DNA of 64,000 bases from assembly GCF_037975245.1 (NCBI RefSeq), contig NC_092571.1, positions 8,470,501 through 8,534,500 of the forward strand, in the 5' to 3' direction. Under the pieces are notes generated by a model. The model did no database searches. It was given only the letters and a program-made list of their open reading frames with translations, and was not told where the DNA came from. The position numbers and the translations under genes are program-made. Within the stretch, counting starts at the first letter, position 1. Every line of letters begins with the position of its first letter. Shown here piece by piece: positions 28,617 through 43,100 of this stretch. The stretch is from Apostichopus japonicus (Eukaryota; Echinodermata; Holothuroidea; Aspidochirotida; Stichopodidae).

Positions 28617-30720
28617 ACCGATCAATCGAATGTTCGGTACCGATCAATCGAATGTTCGGTACCGATCAATCGAATGTTCGGTACCGATCAATAGAATGTT
28701 CGGTACCGATCAATCGAATGTTCGGTACCGATCAATCGAATGTGCGGTACCGATCAATCATATATGCGGTACACATCAATCGAATGTTCGGTACCGATCA
28801 ATCGAATGTGCGGTACCGATTAATCGAATGTGCGGTACCGATCAATCGAATGTGCGGTACCGATCAATCGAATGTTCGATACCGATCAATCGAATGTGCG
28901 GTACCGGACAATCGAAAATGCGGTACCGAACAATCGAATATGCGGTACCGATCAATCGAATGTGCGGTATTGATCAATCGAATGTTCGATACCGATCAAT
29001 CCAATGTGCGGTACCGATTATTCGAATGTTCGGTACCGAACAATCGAATGTTCGGTACCGTACCGATGAATCGAATGTGCGGTACCGATCAATCGAATGT
29101 GCGGTACCGATCAATCGAATGTTCGGTACCGATCAATCGAATGTGCGGTACCGATCAATCGAATGTGCGGTATTGATCAATCGAATGTTCGGTACCGATC
29201 AATCGAATGTGCGGTACCGATTAATCGAATGTGCGGTACCGATCAATCGAATGTGCGGTACCGATCAATCGAATGTTCGATACCGATCAATCGAATGTGC
29301 GGTACCGAACAATCGAATGTGCGGTACCGAACAATCGAATGTGCGGTACCGATCAATCGAATGTGCGGTACCGATCAATCGAATGTTCGATACCGATCAA
29401 TCGCATGTGCGGTACCGATCAATCGAATGTGCGGTATTGATCAATCGAATGTTCGGTACCGATCAATCGAATGTGCGGTACCGATCAATCGAATGTTCGT
29501 TACCGATCAATCGAATGTGCGGTACCGATCAATCGAATGTTCGTTACCGATCAATCGAATGTGCGGTATTGATCAATCGAATGTTCGGTACCGATCAATC
29601 GAATGTTCGGTACCGATCAATCGATTGTGCGGTACCGAACAATCGAATGTTCGGTACCGATCAATCGAATGTGCGGTACCGATCAATCGAATGTGCGGTA
29701 TTGATCAATCGAATGTTCGGTACCGATTAGTCGAATGTTCGGTACCGATCAATCGAATGTTCGGTACCGATCAATCGAATGTTCGCTACCGATCAATAGA
29801 ATGTTCGGTACCGATCAATAGAATGTTCGGTACCGATCAATCGAATGTGCGGTACCGATCAATCATATATGCGGTACACATCAATCGAATGTTCGGTACC
29901 GATCAATCGAATGTGCGGTACCGATTAATCGAATGTGCGGTACCGTTCAATCGAATGTGCGGTACCGATCAATCGAATGTTCGATACCGATCAATCGAAT
30001 GTGCGGTACCGGACAATCGAAAATGCGGTACCGAACAATCGAATATGCGGTACCGATGAATCGAATGTGCGGTACCGAACAATCGAATATGCGGTACCGA
30101 TCAATCGAATGTGCGGTACCGATCAATCGAATGTGCGGTATTGATCAATCGAATGTGCGGTATTGATCAATCGAATGTTCTGTACCGATCAATCAAATGT
30201 TCGGTACCGATCAATCGAATGTTCGGTACCGATCAATCGAATGATCGGTACCGATCAATCGAATGTTCGGTACCGATCAATCGAATGTTCGGTACCGATC
30301 AATCGAATGTGCGGTACCGATCAATCGAATGTGCGTTACCGATCAATCGAATGTTCGGTACCGATCAATCGAATGTTCGGTGACGATCAATCGAATGTGC
30401 GTTACCGATCAATCGAATATTCCGTACCGATCAATCGAATGTTCGGTACCGATCAATCGAATGTTCGGTACCGATCAATCGAATGTTCGGTACCGATCAA
30501 TCGAATTTTCGGTCCCGATCAATCGATTGTGCGGTACCGATCAATCGAATGTTCGGTACCGATCAATCGAATGTGCGGTACCGATCAATCGAATGTGCGG
30601 TATTGATCAATCGAAAGTTCGGTACCGATCAATCGAATGTTCGGTACCGATCAATCGAATGTTCGGTACCGATCAATCGAATGTTCGGTACCGATCAATA
30701 GAATGTTCGGTACCGATCAA
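28617..30720 (+). repeat. 2.2-kb duplication, left copy
   Basis: Matches 30,844-32,315 at an offset of 2,227 bp, then 32,338-32,970 at 2,249 bp. The 22-bp change is one extra GAACAATCG monomer near 32,310 in the right copy. CATATATG markers at 28,759 and 29,864 pair with 30,986 and 32,091. A related shorter match at an offset of 1,391 bp links 27.24-27.86 kb to 28.63-29.25 kb. Confidence 0.85.
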
Positions 30721-30843
30721 TCGAATGTTCGGTACCGATCAATCGAATGTTCGTTACCGATCAATCGAATGTTCGGTACCGATCAATCGAATGTTCGATA
30801 CCGATCAATCGAATGTTCGGTCCCGATCGATCGATTGTGCGGT

Positions 30844-32970
30844 ACCGATCAATCGAATGTTCGGTGCCGATCAATCGAATGTTCGGTACCGATCAATCGA
30901 ATGTTCGGTACCGATCAATAGAATGTTCGGTACCGATCAATCGAATGTTCGGTACCGATCAATCGAATGTGCGGTACCGATCAATCATATATGCGGTACA
31001 CATCAATCGAATGTTCGGTACCGATCAATCGAATGTGCGGTACCGATTAATCGAATGTGCGGTACCGATTAATCGAATGTGCGGTACCGATCAATCGAAT
31101 GTTCGATACCGATCAATCGAATGTGCGGTACCGGACAATCGAAAATGCGGTAACGAACAATCGAATATGCGGTACCGATCAATCGAATGTGCGGTATTGA
31201 TCAATCCAATGTTCGGTACCGATCAATCCAATGTGCGGTACCGATTATTCGAATGTTCGGTACCGAACAATCGAATGTTCGGTACCGTACCGATGAATCG
31301 AATGTGCGGTACCGATCAATCGAATGTGCGGTACCGATCAATCGAATGTTCGGTACCGATCAATCGAATGTGCGGTACCGATCAATCGAATGTGCGGTAT
31401 TGATCAATCGAATGTTCGGTACCGATCAATCGAATGTGCGGTACCGATTAATCGAATGTGCGGTACCGATCAATCGAATGTGCGGTACCGATCAATCGAA
31501 TGTTCGATACCGATCAATCGAATGTGCGGTACCGAACAATCGAATGTGCGGTACCGAACAATCGAATGTGCGGTACCGATCAATCGAATGTGCGGTACCG
31601 ATCAATCGAATGTTCGGTACCGATCAATCGCATGTGCGGTACCGATCAATCGAATGTGCGGTATTGATCAATCGAATGTTCGGTACCGATCAATCGAATG
31701 TGCGGTACCGATCAATCGAATGTTCGTTACCGATCAATCGAATGTGCGGTACCGATCAATCGAATGTTCGTTACCGATCAATCGAATGTGCGGTATTGAT
31801 CAATCGAATGTTCGGTACCGATCAATCGAATGTTCGGTACCGATCAATCGATTGTGCGGTACCGATCAATCGAATGTTCGGTACCGATCAATCGAATGTG
31901 CGGTACCGATCAATCGAATGTGCGGTATTGATCAATCGAATGTTCGGTACCGATCAGTCGAATGTTCGGTACCGATCAATCGAATGTTCGGTACCGATCA
32001 ATCGAATGTTCGCTACCGATCAATAGAATGTTCGGTACCGATCAATAGAATGTTCGGTACCGATCAATCGAATGTGCGGTACCGATCAATCATATATGCG
32101 GTACACATCAATCGAATGTTCGGTACCGATCAATCGAATGTGCGGTACCGATTAATCGAATGTGCGGTACCGTTCAATCGAATGTGCGGTACCGATCAAT
32201 CGAATGTTCGATACCGATCAATCGAATGTGCGGTACCGGACAATCGAAAATGCGGTACCGAACAATCGAATATGCGGTACCGATGAATCGAATGTGCGGT
32301 ACCGAACAATCGAATGTGCGGTACCGAACAATCGAATATGCGGTACCGATCAATCGAATGTGCGGTACCGATCAATCGAATGTGCGGTATTGATCAATCG
32401 AATGTGCGGTATTGATCAATCGAATGTTCGGTACCGATCAATCGAATGTTCGGTACCGATCAATCGAATGTTCGGTACCGATCAATCGAACGATCGGTAC
32501 CGATCAATCGAATGTTCGGTACCGATCAATCGAATGTTCGGTACCGATCAATCGAATGTGCGGTACCGATCAATCGAATGTGCGTTACCGATCAATCGAA
32601 TGTTCGGTACCGATCAATCGAATGTTCGGTGACGATCAATCGAATGTGCGTTACCGATCAATCGAATATTCCGTACCGATCAATCGAATGTTCGGTACCG
32701 ATCAATCGAATGTTCGGTACCGATCAATCGAATGTTCGGTACCGATCAATCGAATGTTCGGTCCCGATCAATCGATTGTGCGGTACCGATCAATCGAATG
32801 TTCGGTACCGATCAATCGAATGTGCGGTACCGATCAATCGAATGTGCGGTATTGATCAATCGAAAGTTCGGTACCGATCAATCGAATGTTCGGTACCGAT
32901 CAATCGAATGTTCGGTACCGATCAATCGAATGTTCGGTACCGATCAATAGAATGTTCGGTACCGATCAAT
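30844..32970 (+). repeat. 2.2-kb duplication, right copy
   Basis: Partner of 28617-30720 with one additional monomer. Visible differences include GTTCGGTGCC near 30,866 and GAACGATCGG near 32,490. A third, more diverged version lies 2,453-2,454 bp further right (markers at 32,091 and 34,544); the extra base comes from a one-base insertion near 34,700. Confidence 0.83.
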
Positions 32971-34698
32971 CGAATGTTCGGTACGGATCAATCGAAATGT
33001 GCGATACCGATCAATCATATATGCGGTACACATCAATCAAATGTTCGGTACCGATCAATCGAATGTTCGGTACCGATTAATCGAATGTGCGGTACCGATC
33101 AATCGAATGTGCGGTACCGATTAATCGAATGTTCGATATCGATCAATCAAATGTGCGGTACCGAACAATCGAAAATGCGGTACCGAACAATCGAATATGC
33201 GGTACCGATCAATCGAATGTGCGGTATTGATCAATCGAATGTTCGGTACCGATCAATCGAATGTGCGGTACCGATTATTCGAATGTTCGGTACCGAACAA
33301 TCGAATGTTCGGTACCGTACCGATGAATCGAATGTCCGGTACCGATCAATCGAATGTGCGGTACCGATCAATCGAATGTTCGGTACCGATCAATCGAATG
33401 TGCGGTACCGATCAATCGAATGTTCGGTACCGATCAATCGAATGTGCGGTACCGATCAATCATATGTGCGGTACCGATCAATCGAATGTGCGATACCGAT
33501 CAATCGAATGTTCGGTACCGATCAATCGAATGTTCGGTACCGATCAATCGAATGTGCGGTACCGATCAATCGAATGTTCGATACCGATCAATCGAATGTG
33601 CGGTACCGATCAATCGAATGTGCGGTACCGATCAATCGAATATGCGGTATTGATCAATCGAATGTTCGGTACCGATCAATCGAATGTGCGGTACCGAATA
33701 TTCGAATGTTCGGTACCGAACAATCGAATGTTCGGTACCGTACAGATGAATCGAATGTGCGGTACCGATCAATCGAATGTGCGGTACCGATCAATCGAAT
33801 GTTCGGTACCGATCAATCGAATGTGCGGTACCGATCAATCGAATGTGCGGTATTGATCAATCGAATGTTCGGTAACGATCAATCGAATGTGCGGTACCGA
33901 TTAATCGAATGTGCGGTACCGATCAATCGAATGTGCGGTACCGATCAATCGAATGTTCGATACCGATCAATCGAATGTGCGGTACCGAACAATCGAATGT
34001 GCGGTACCGAACAATCGAATGTGCGGTACCGATCAATCGAATGTGCGGTACCGATCAATCGAATGTTCGGTACCGATCAATCGCATGTGCGGTACCGATC
34101 AATCGAATGTGCGGTATTGATCAATCGAATGTTCGGTACCGATCAATCGAATGTGCGGTACCGATCAATCGAATGTTCGTTACCGATCAATCGAATGTGC
34201 GGTACCGATCAATCGAATGTTCGTTACCGATCAATCGAATGTGCGGTATTGATCAATCGAATGTTCGGTACCGATCAATCGAATGTTCGGTACCGATCAA
34301 TCGATTGTGCGGTACCGATCAATCGAATGTTCGGTACCGATCAATCAAATGTGCGGTACCGATCAATCGAATGTGCGGTATTGATCAATCGAATGTTCGG
34401 TACCGATCAGTCGAATGTTCGGTACCGATCAATCGAATGTTCGGTACCGATCAATCGAATGTTCGGTACCGATCAATAGAATGTTCGGTACCGATCAATA
34501 GAATGTTCGGTACCGATCAATCGAATGTGCGGTACCGATCAATCATATATGCGGTACACATCAATCGAATGTTCGGTACCGATCAATCGAATGTGCGGTA
34601 CCGATTAATCGAATGTGCGGTACCGTTCAATCGAATGTGCGGTACCGATCAATCGAATGTTCGATACCGATCAATCGAATGTGCGGTACCGGACAATC

Positions 34699-34705
34699 GA
34701 AAAAT
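34699..34705 (+). repeat. One-base insertion in an A run
   Basis: The GGACAATCGAAAATGC monomer reads GAAAAATG here, five A in place of four, making a 23-bp monomer. It changes the duplication offset from 2,453 to 2,454 bp. A single occurrence in a homopolymer could be a real indel or a sequencing error. By contrast the GAAATGTGCGAT insertion near 32,995, 35,449 and 37,955 is shared by copies and is likely real. Confidence 0.75.
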
Positions 34706-35168
34706 GCGGTACCGAACAATCGAATATGCGGTACCGATCAATCGAATGTGCGGTACCGAACAATCAAATGTGCGGTACCGAACAATCGAATATGCGGTAC
34801 CGATCAATCGAATGTGCGGTACCGATCAATCGAATGTGCGGTATTGATCAATCGAATGTGCGGTATTGATCAATCGAATGTTCGGTACCGATCAATCGAA
34901 TGTTCGGTACCGATCAATCGAATGTTCGGTACCGATCAATCGAATGATCGGTACCGATCAATCGAATGTTCGGTACCGATCAATCGAATGTTCGGTACCG
35001 ATCAATCGAATGTGCGGTACCGATCAATCGAATGTGCGTTACCGATCAATCGAATGTTCGGTACCGATCAATCGAATGTTCGGTGACGATCAATCGAATG
35101 TGCGTTACCGATCAATCGAATATTCCGTACCGATCAATCGAATGTTCGGTACCGATCAATCGAATGTT

Positions 35169-37674
35169 CGGTACCGATCAATCGAATGTTCGGTACCGAT
35201 CAATCGAATGTTCGGTCCCGATCAATCGATTGTGCGGTACCGATCAATCGAATGTTCGGTACCGATCAATCGAATGTGCGGTACCGATCAATCGCATGTG
35301 CGGTATTGATCAATCGAAAGTTCGGTACCGATCAATCGAATGTTCGGTACCGATCAATCGAATGTTCGGTACCGATCAATCGAATGTTCGGTACCGATCA
35401 ATAGAATGTTCGGTACCGATCAATCGAATGTTCGGTACCGATCAATCGAAATGTGCGATACCGATCAATCATATATGCGGTACACATCAATCAAATGTTC
35501 GGTACCGATCAATCGAATGTGCGGTACCGATTAATCGAATGTGCGGTACCGATCAATCGAATGTGCGGTACCGATCAATCGAATGTTCGATACCGATCAA
35601 TCGAATGTGCGGTACCGGACAATCGAAAATGCGGTACCGAACAATCGAATATGCGGTACCGATCAATCGAATGTGCGGTATTGATCAATCGAATGTTCGG
35701 TACCGATCAATCGAATGTGCGGTACCGATTATTCGAATGTTCGGTACCGAACAATCGAATGTTCGGTACCGTACCGATGAATCGAATGTGCGGTACCGAT
35801 CAATCGAATGTGCGGTACCGATCAATCGAATGTTCGGTACCGATCAATCGAATGTGCGGTACCGATCAATCGAATGTGCGGTATTGATCAATCGAATGTT
35901 CGGCACCGATCAATCGAATGTGCTGTACCGATGAATCGAATATGCGGTACCGATCAATCGAATGTGCGGTACCGATCAATCGAATGTTCGATACCGATCA
36001 ATCGAATGTGCGGTACCGATCAATCGAATGTGCGGTACCGATCAATCGAATGTGCGGTATTGATCAATCGAATGTTCGGTACCGATCAATCGAATGTGCG
36101 GTACCGATTATTCGAATGTTCGGTACCGAACAATCGAATGTTCGGTACCGTACCGATGAATCGAATGTGCGGTACCGATCAATCGAATGTGCGGTACCGA
36201 TCAATCGAATGTTCGGTACCGATGAATCGAATGTGCGGTACCGATCAATCGAATGTGCCGTATTGATCAATCGAATGTTCGGCACCGATCAATCGAATGT
36301 GCGGTACCGATTAATCGAATGTGCGGTACCGATCAATCGAATGTGCGGTACCGATCAATCGAATGTTCGATACCGATCAATCGAATGTGCGGTACCGAAC
36401 AATCGAATGTGCGGTACCGAACAATCGAATGTGCGGTACCGATCAATCGAATGTGCGGTACCGATCAATCGAATGTTCGGTACCGATCAATCGCATGTGC
36501 GGTACCGATCAATCGAATGTGCGGTATTGATCAATCGAATGTTCGGTACCGATCAATCGAATGTGCGGTACCGATCAATCGAATGTTCGTTACCGATCAA
36601 TCGATTGTGCGGTACCGATCAATCGAATGTTCGTTACCGATCAATCGAATGTGCGGTATTGATCAATCGAATGTTCGGTACCGATCAATCGAATGTTCGG
36701 TACCGATCAATCGATTGTGCGGTACCGATCAATCGAATGTTCGGTACCGATCAATCGAATGTGCGGTACCGATCAACTAATGTGCGATACTGAACAATCG
36801 AATGTTCGGTACCGTACCGATGAATCGAATGTGCGGTACCGAACAATCGAATGTGCGGTACCGAACAATCGAATGTTCGGTACCGATCAATCGAATGTTC
36901 GGTACCGATCAATCGAATGTTCGGTACCGATCAATCGAATGTGCGGTACCGATCAATCAAATGTGCGGTATTGATCAATCGAATGTGCGGTATTGATCAA
37001 TCGAATGTTCGGTACCGATCAATCGAATGTTCGGTACCGATCAATCGATTGTTCGGTACCGATCAATCGAATGATCGGTACCGATCAATCGAATGTTCGG
37101 TACCGATCAATCGAATGTTCGGTACCGATCAATCGAATGTGCGGTACCGATCAATCGAATGTGCGTTACCGATCAATCGAATGTTCGGTACCGATCAATC
37201 GAATGTTCGGTACCGATCAATCGAATGTGCGTTACCGATCAATCGAATGTTCGGTACCGATCAATAGAATGTTCGGTACCGATCAATCGAATGTTCGGTA
37301 CCGATCAATCGAATGTTCGGTACCGATCAATCGAATGTGCGGTACCGATCAATCATATATGCGGTACACATCAATCGAATGTTCGGTACCGATCAATCGA
37401 ATGTGCGGTACCGATTAATCGAATGTGCGGTACCGATCAATCGAATGTGCGGTACCGATCAATCGAATGTTCGATACCGATCAATCGAATGTGCGGTACC
37501 GGACAATCGAAAATGCGGTACCGAACAATCGAATTTGCGGTACCGATCAATCGAATGTGCGGTATTGATCAATCGAATGTTCGGTACCGATCAATCGAAT
37601 GTGCGGTACCGATTATTCGAATGTTCGGTACCGAACAATCGAATGTTCGGTACCGTACCGATGAATCGAATGTG
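35169..37674 (+). repeat. 2,506-bp higher-order repeat, copy 1
   Basis: Bases 35169-37695 match 37675-40201 at a constant offset of 2,506 bp, so the copies abut. Paired landmarks are CATATATG at 35,470/37,976 and 37,354/39,860, GATTATTCG at 35,727/38,233, 36,106/38,612 and 37,611/40,117, and CAACTAATG at 36,774/39,280. At least one substitution is visible (GTGC near 36,380, GTTC near 38,890). Confidence 0.93.
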
Positions 37675-40180
37675 CGGTACCGATCAATCGAATGTTCGGT
37701 ACCGATCAATCGAATGTTCGGTCCCGATCAATCGATTGTGCGGTACCGATCAATCGAATGTTCGGTACCGATCAATCGAATGTGCGGTACCGATCAATCG
37801 CATGTGCGGTATTGATCAATCGAAAGTTCGGTACCGATCAATCGAATGTTCGGTACCGATCAATCGAATGTTCGGTACCGATCAATCGAATGTTCGGTAC
37901 CGATCAATAGAATGTTCGGTACCGATCAATCGAATGTTCGGTACCGATCAATCGAAATGTGCGATACCGATCAATCATATATGCGGTACACATCAATCAA
38001 ATGTTCGGTACCGATCAATCGAATGTGCGGTACCGATTAATCGAATGTGCGGTACCGATCAATCGAATGTGCGGTACCGATCAATCGAATGTTCGATACC
38101 GATCAATCGAATGTGCGGTACCGGACAATCGAAAATGCGGTACCGAACAATCGAATATGCGGTACCGATCAATCGAATGTGCGGTATTGATCAATCGAAT
38201 GTTCGGTACCGATCAATCGAATGTGCGGTACCGATTATTCGAATGTTCGGTACCGAACAATCGAATGTTCGGTACCGTACCGATGAATCGAATGTGCGGT
38301 ACCGATCAATCGAATGTGCGGTACCGATCAATCGAATGTTCGGTACCGATCAATCGAATGTGCGGTACCGATCAATCGAATGTGCGGTATTGATCAATCG
38401 AATGTTCGGCACCGATCAATCGAATGTGCTGTACCGATGAATCGAATATGCGGTACCGATCAATCGAATGTGCGGTACCGATCAATCGAATGTTCGATAC
38501 CGATCAATCGAATGTGCGGTACCGATCAATCGAATGTGCGGTACCGATCAATCGAATGTGCGGTATTGATCAATCGAATGTTCGGTACCGATCAATCGAA
38601 TGTGCGGTACCGATTATTCGAATGTTCGGTACCGAACAATCGAATGTTCGGTACCGTACCGATGAATCGAATGTGCGGTACCGATCAATCGAATGTGCGG
38701 TACCGATCAATCGAATGTTCGGTACCGATGAATCGAATGTGCGGTACCGATCAATCGAATGTGCCGTATTGATCAATCGAATGTTCGGCACCGATCAATC
38801 GAATGTGCGGTACCGATTAATCGAATGTGCGGTACCGATCAATCGAATGTGCGGTACCGATCAATCGAATGTTCGATACCGATCAATCGAATGTTCGGTA
38901 CCGAACAATCGAATGTGCGGTACCGAACAATCGAATGTGCGGTACCGATCAATCGAATGTGCGGTACCGATCAATCGAATGTTCGGTACCGATCAATCGC
39001 ATGTGCGGTACCGATCAATCGAATGTGCGGTATTGATCAATCGAATGTTCGGTACCGATCAATCGAATGTGCGGTACCGATCAATCGAATGTTCGTTACC
39101 GATCAATCGATTGTGCGGTACCGATCAATCGAATGTTCGTTACCGATCAATCGAATGTGCGGTATTGATCAATCGAATGTTCGGTACCGATCAATCGAAT
39201 GTTCGGTACCGATCAATCGATTGTGCGGTACCGATCAATCGAATGTTCGGTACCGATCAATCGAATGTGCGGTACCGATCAACTAATGTGCGATACTGAA
39301 CAATCGAATGTTCGGTACCGTACCGATGAATCGAATGTGCGGTACCGAACAATCGAATGTGCGGTACCGAACAATCGAATGTTCGGTACCGATCAATCGA
39401 ATGTTCGGTACCGATCAATCGAATGTTCGGTACCGATCAATCGAATGTGCGGTACCGATCAATCAAATGTGCGGTATTGATCAATCGAATGTGCGGTATT
39501 GATCAATCGAATGTTCGGTACCGATCAATCGAATGTTCGGTACCGATCAATCGATTGTTCGGTACCGATCAATCGAATGATCGGTACCGATCAATCGAAT
39601 GTTCGGTACCGATCAATCGAATGTTCGGTACCGATCAATCGAATGTGCGGTACCGATCAATCGAATGTGCGTTACCGATCAATCGAATGTTCGGTACCGA
39701 TCAATCGAATGTTCGGTACCGATCAATCGAATGTGCGTTACCGATCAATCGAATGTTCGGTACCGATCAATAGAATGTTCGGTACCGATCAATCGAATGT
39801 TCGGTACCGATCAATCGAATGTTCGGTACCGATCAATCGAATGTGCGGTACCGATCAATCATATATGCGGTACACATCAATCGAATGTTCGGTACCGATC
39901 AATCGAATGTGCGGTACCGATTAATCGAATGTGCGGTACCGATCAATCGAATGTGCGGTACCGATCAATCGAATGTTCGATACCGATCAATCGAATGTGC
40001 GGTACCGGACAATCGAAAATGCGGTACCGAACAATCGAATTTGCGGTACCGATCAATCGAATGTGCGGTATTGATCAATCGAATGTTCGGTACCGATCAA
40101 TCGAATGTGCGGTACCGATTATTCGAATGTTCGGTACCGAACAATCGAATGTTCGGTACCGTACCGATGAATCGAATGTG
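37675..40180 (+). repeat. 2,506-bp higher-order repeat, copy 2
   Basis: Follows copy 1 directly. The joint lies just after a 27-bp GTACCGTACC unit: the exchange fused the end of that cassette to a GTTCGGTCCCG monomer run. Both copies carry the one-base insertion GAAATGTGCGAT (near 35,449 and 37,955), inherited from a form also seen near 32,995. Confidence 0.93.
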
Positions 40181-43100
40181 CGGTACCGATCAATCGAATG
40201 TGCGGTACCGATCAATCGAATGTTCGGTACCGATCAATCGAATGTGCGGTACCGATCAATCGAATGTGCGGTATTGATCAATCGAATGTGCGGTACCGAT
40301 CAATCGAATGTGCGGTACCGATTAATCGAATGTGCGGTACCGATCAATCGAATGTGCGGTACCGATCAATCGAATGTGCGATACCGATCAATCGAATGTG
40401 CGGTACCGAACAATCGAATGTGCGGTACCGAACAATCGAATGTGCGGTACCGATCAATCGAATGTGCGGTACCGATCAATCGAATGTTCGGTACCGATCA
40501 ATCGCATGTGCGGTACCGATCAATCGAATGTGCGGTATTGATCAATCGAATGTTCGGTACCGATCAATCGAATGTGCGGTACCGATCAATCGAATGTGCG
40601 GTACCGATCAATCGAATGTGCGGTACCGATCAATCGAATGTTCGTTACCGATCAATCGAATGTGCGGTATTGATCAATCGATTGTTCGGTACCGATCAAT
40701 CGAATGTTCGGTACCGATCAATCGATTGTGCGGTACCGATCAATCGAATGTTCGGTACCGATCAATCGAATGTGCGGTACCGATCAATCGAATGTGCGGT
40801 ATTGATCAATCGAATGTTCGGTATTGATCAATCGAATGTTCGGTACCGATCAATCGAATGTTCGGTACCGATCAATCGAATGTTCGGTACCGATCAATCG
40901 AATGATCGATACCGATCAATCGAATGTTCGGTACCGATCAATCGAATGTTCGGTACCGATCAATCGAATGTGCGGTACCGATCAATCGAATGTGCGTTAC
41001 CGATCAATCGAATGTTCGGTACCGATCAATCGAATGTTCGGTGACGATCAATCGAATTTGCGTTACCGATCAATCGAATATTCCGTACCGATCAATCGAA
41101 TGTTCGGTACCGATCAATCGAATGTGCGGTACCGATCAATCGAATGTTCGGTACCGATCAATCGAATGTTCGGTCCCGATCAATCGATTGTGCGGTACCG
41201 ATCAATCGAATGTTCGGTACCGATCAATCGAATGTGCGGTACCGATCAATCGAATGTGCGGTATTGATCAATCGAAAGTTCGGTACCGATCAATCGAATG
41301 TTCGGTACCGATCAATCGAATGTTCGGTACCGATCAATCGAATGTTCGGTACCGATCAATAGAATGTTCGGTACCGATCAATCGAATGTTCGGTACCGAT
41401 CAATCGAATGTGCGATACCGATCAATCATATATGCGGTACACATCAATCAAATGTTCGGTACCGATCAATCGAAAATGCGGTACCGAACAATCGAATATG
41501 CGGTACCGATCAATCGAATGTGCGGTATTGATCAATCGAATGTTCGGTACCGATCAATCGAATGTGCGGTACCGATCTATCGAATGTGCGGTACCGATCA
41601 ATCGAATGTGCGGTACCGATCAATCGAATGTGCGGTATTGATCAATCGAATGTTCGGCACCGATCAATCGAATGTGCGGTACCGATTAATCGAATGTGCG
41701 GTACCGATCAATCGAATGTGCGGTACCGATCAATCGAATGTTCGATACCGATCAATCGAATGTGCGGTACCGAACAATCGAATGTGCGGTACCGAACAAT
41801 CGAATGTGCGGTACCGATCAATCGAATGTGCGGTACCGATCAATCGAATGTTCGGTACCGATCAATCGCATGTGCGGTACCGATCTATCGAATGTGCGGT
41901 ATTGATCAATCGAATGTTCGGTACCGATCAATCGAATTTTCGGTACCGATCAATCGAATGTTCGTTACCGATCAATCGAATGTGCGGTACCGATCAATCG
42001 AATGTTCGTTACCGATCAATCGAATGTGCGGTATTGATCAATCGAATGTTCGGTACCGATCAATCGAATGTTCGGTACCGATCAATCGATTGTGCGGTAC
42101 CGATCAATCGAATGTTCGGTACCGATCAATCGAATGTGCGGTACCGATCAATCGAATGTGCGGTATTGATCAATCGAATGTTCGGTACCGATCAGTCGAA
42201 TGTTCGGTACCGATCAATCGAATGTTCGGTACCGATCAATCGAATGTTCGGTACCGATCAATAGAATGTTCGGTACCGATCAATCGAATGTTCGGTACCG
42301 ATCAATCGAATATGCGGTACCGATGAATCGAATGTGCCTTACCGAACAATCGAATGTGCGGTACCGAACAATCGAATATGCGGTACCGATCAATCGAATG
42401 TGCGGTACCGATCAATCGAATGTGCGGTACCGATCAACTAATGTGCGATACTGAACAATCGAATGTTCGGTACCGTACCGATGAATCGAATGTGCGGTAC
42501 CGAACAATCGAATGTGCTTTACCGAACAATCGAATGTTCGGTACCGATCAATCGAATGTTCGGTATTGATCAATCGAATGTGCGGTACCGATCAATCGAA
42601 TGTGCGTTACCGATCAATCGAATGTTCGGTACCGATCAATCGAATGTTCGGAACCGATCAATCGAATGTGCGGTACCGATCAATCGAATGTGCGTTACCG
42701 ATCAATCGAATGTTCGGTACCGATCAATCGAATGTTCGGTACCGATCAATCGAATGTGCGTTACCGATCAATCGAATGTTCCGTACCGATCAATCGAATG
42801 TGCGGTACCGATCAATCGAATGTTCGGTACCGATCAATCGAATGTGCGGTACCGATCAATCGAATGTGCGGTATTGATCAATCGAATGTTCGGTACCGAT
42901 CAGTCGAATGTTCGGTACCGATCAATCGAATGTTCGGTACCGATCAATCGAATGTTCGGTACCGATCAATAGAATGTTCGGTACCGATCAATCGAATGTT
43001 CGGTACCGATCAATCGAATATGCGGTACCGATGAATCGAATGTGCGGTACCGAACAATCGTATGTGCGGTACCGAACAATCGAATATGCGGTACCGATCA

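Larger units (their letters stand above)
27625..40190 (+). repeat. GATTATTCG monomers replacing CAACTAATG
   Basis: In this interval the 27-bp GTACCGTACC unit is preceded by a 22-bp monomer with GATTATTCG instead of the 21-bp CAACTAATG monomer. Sites are 27625, 29016, 31243, 33273, 35727, 36106, 37611, 38233, 38612 and 40117, with a GAATATTCG version at 33,696. The composite is then 22 + 22 + 27 bp, a register shift of +5 rather than +4. Confidence 0.85.

Noticed and set aside
26750-29176. 808-codon forward open reading frame, and similar long ones at 48195-50513 and 32446-34479
   Set aside because: All three forward frames are open and encode the same shifted 22-residue repeat; ends fall only where variant monomers create TAA, TAG or TGA. 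There is no codon signature, promoter or non-repetitive domain. They follow from the satellite, not from a gene.
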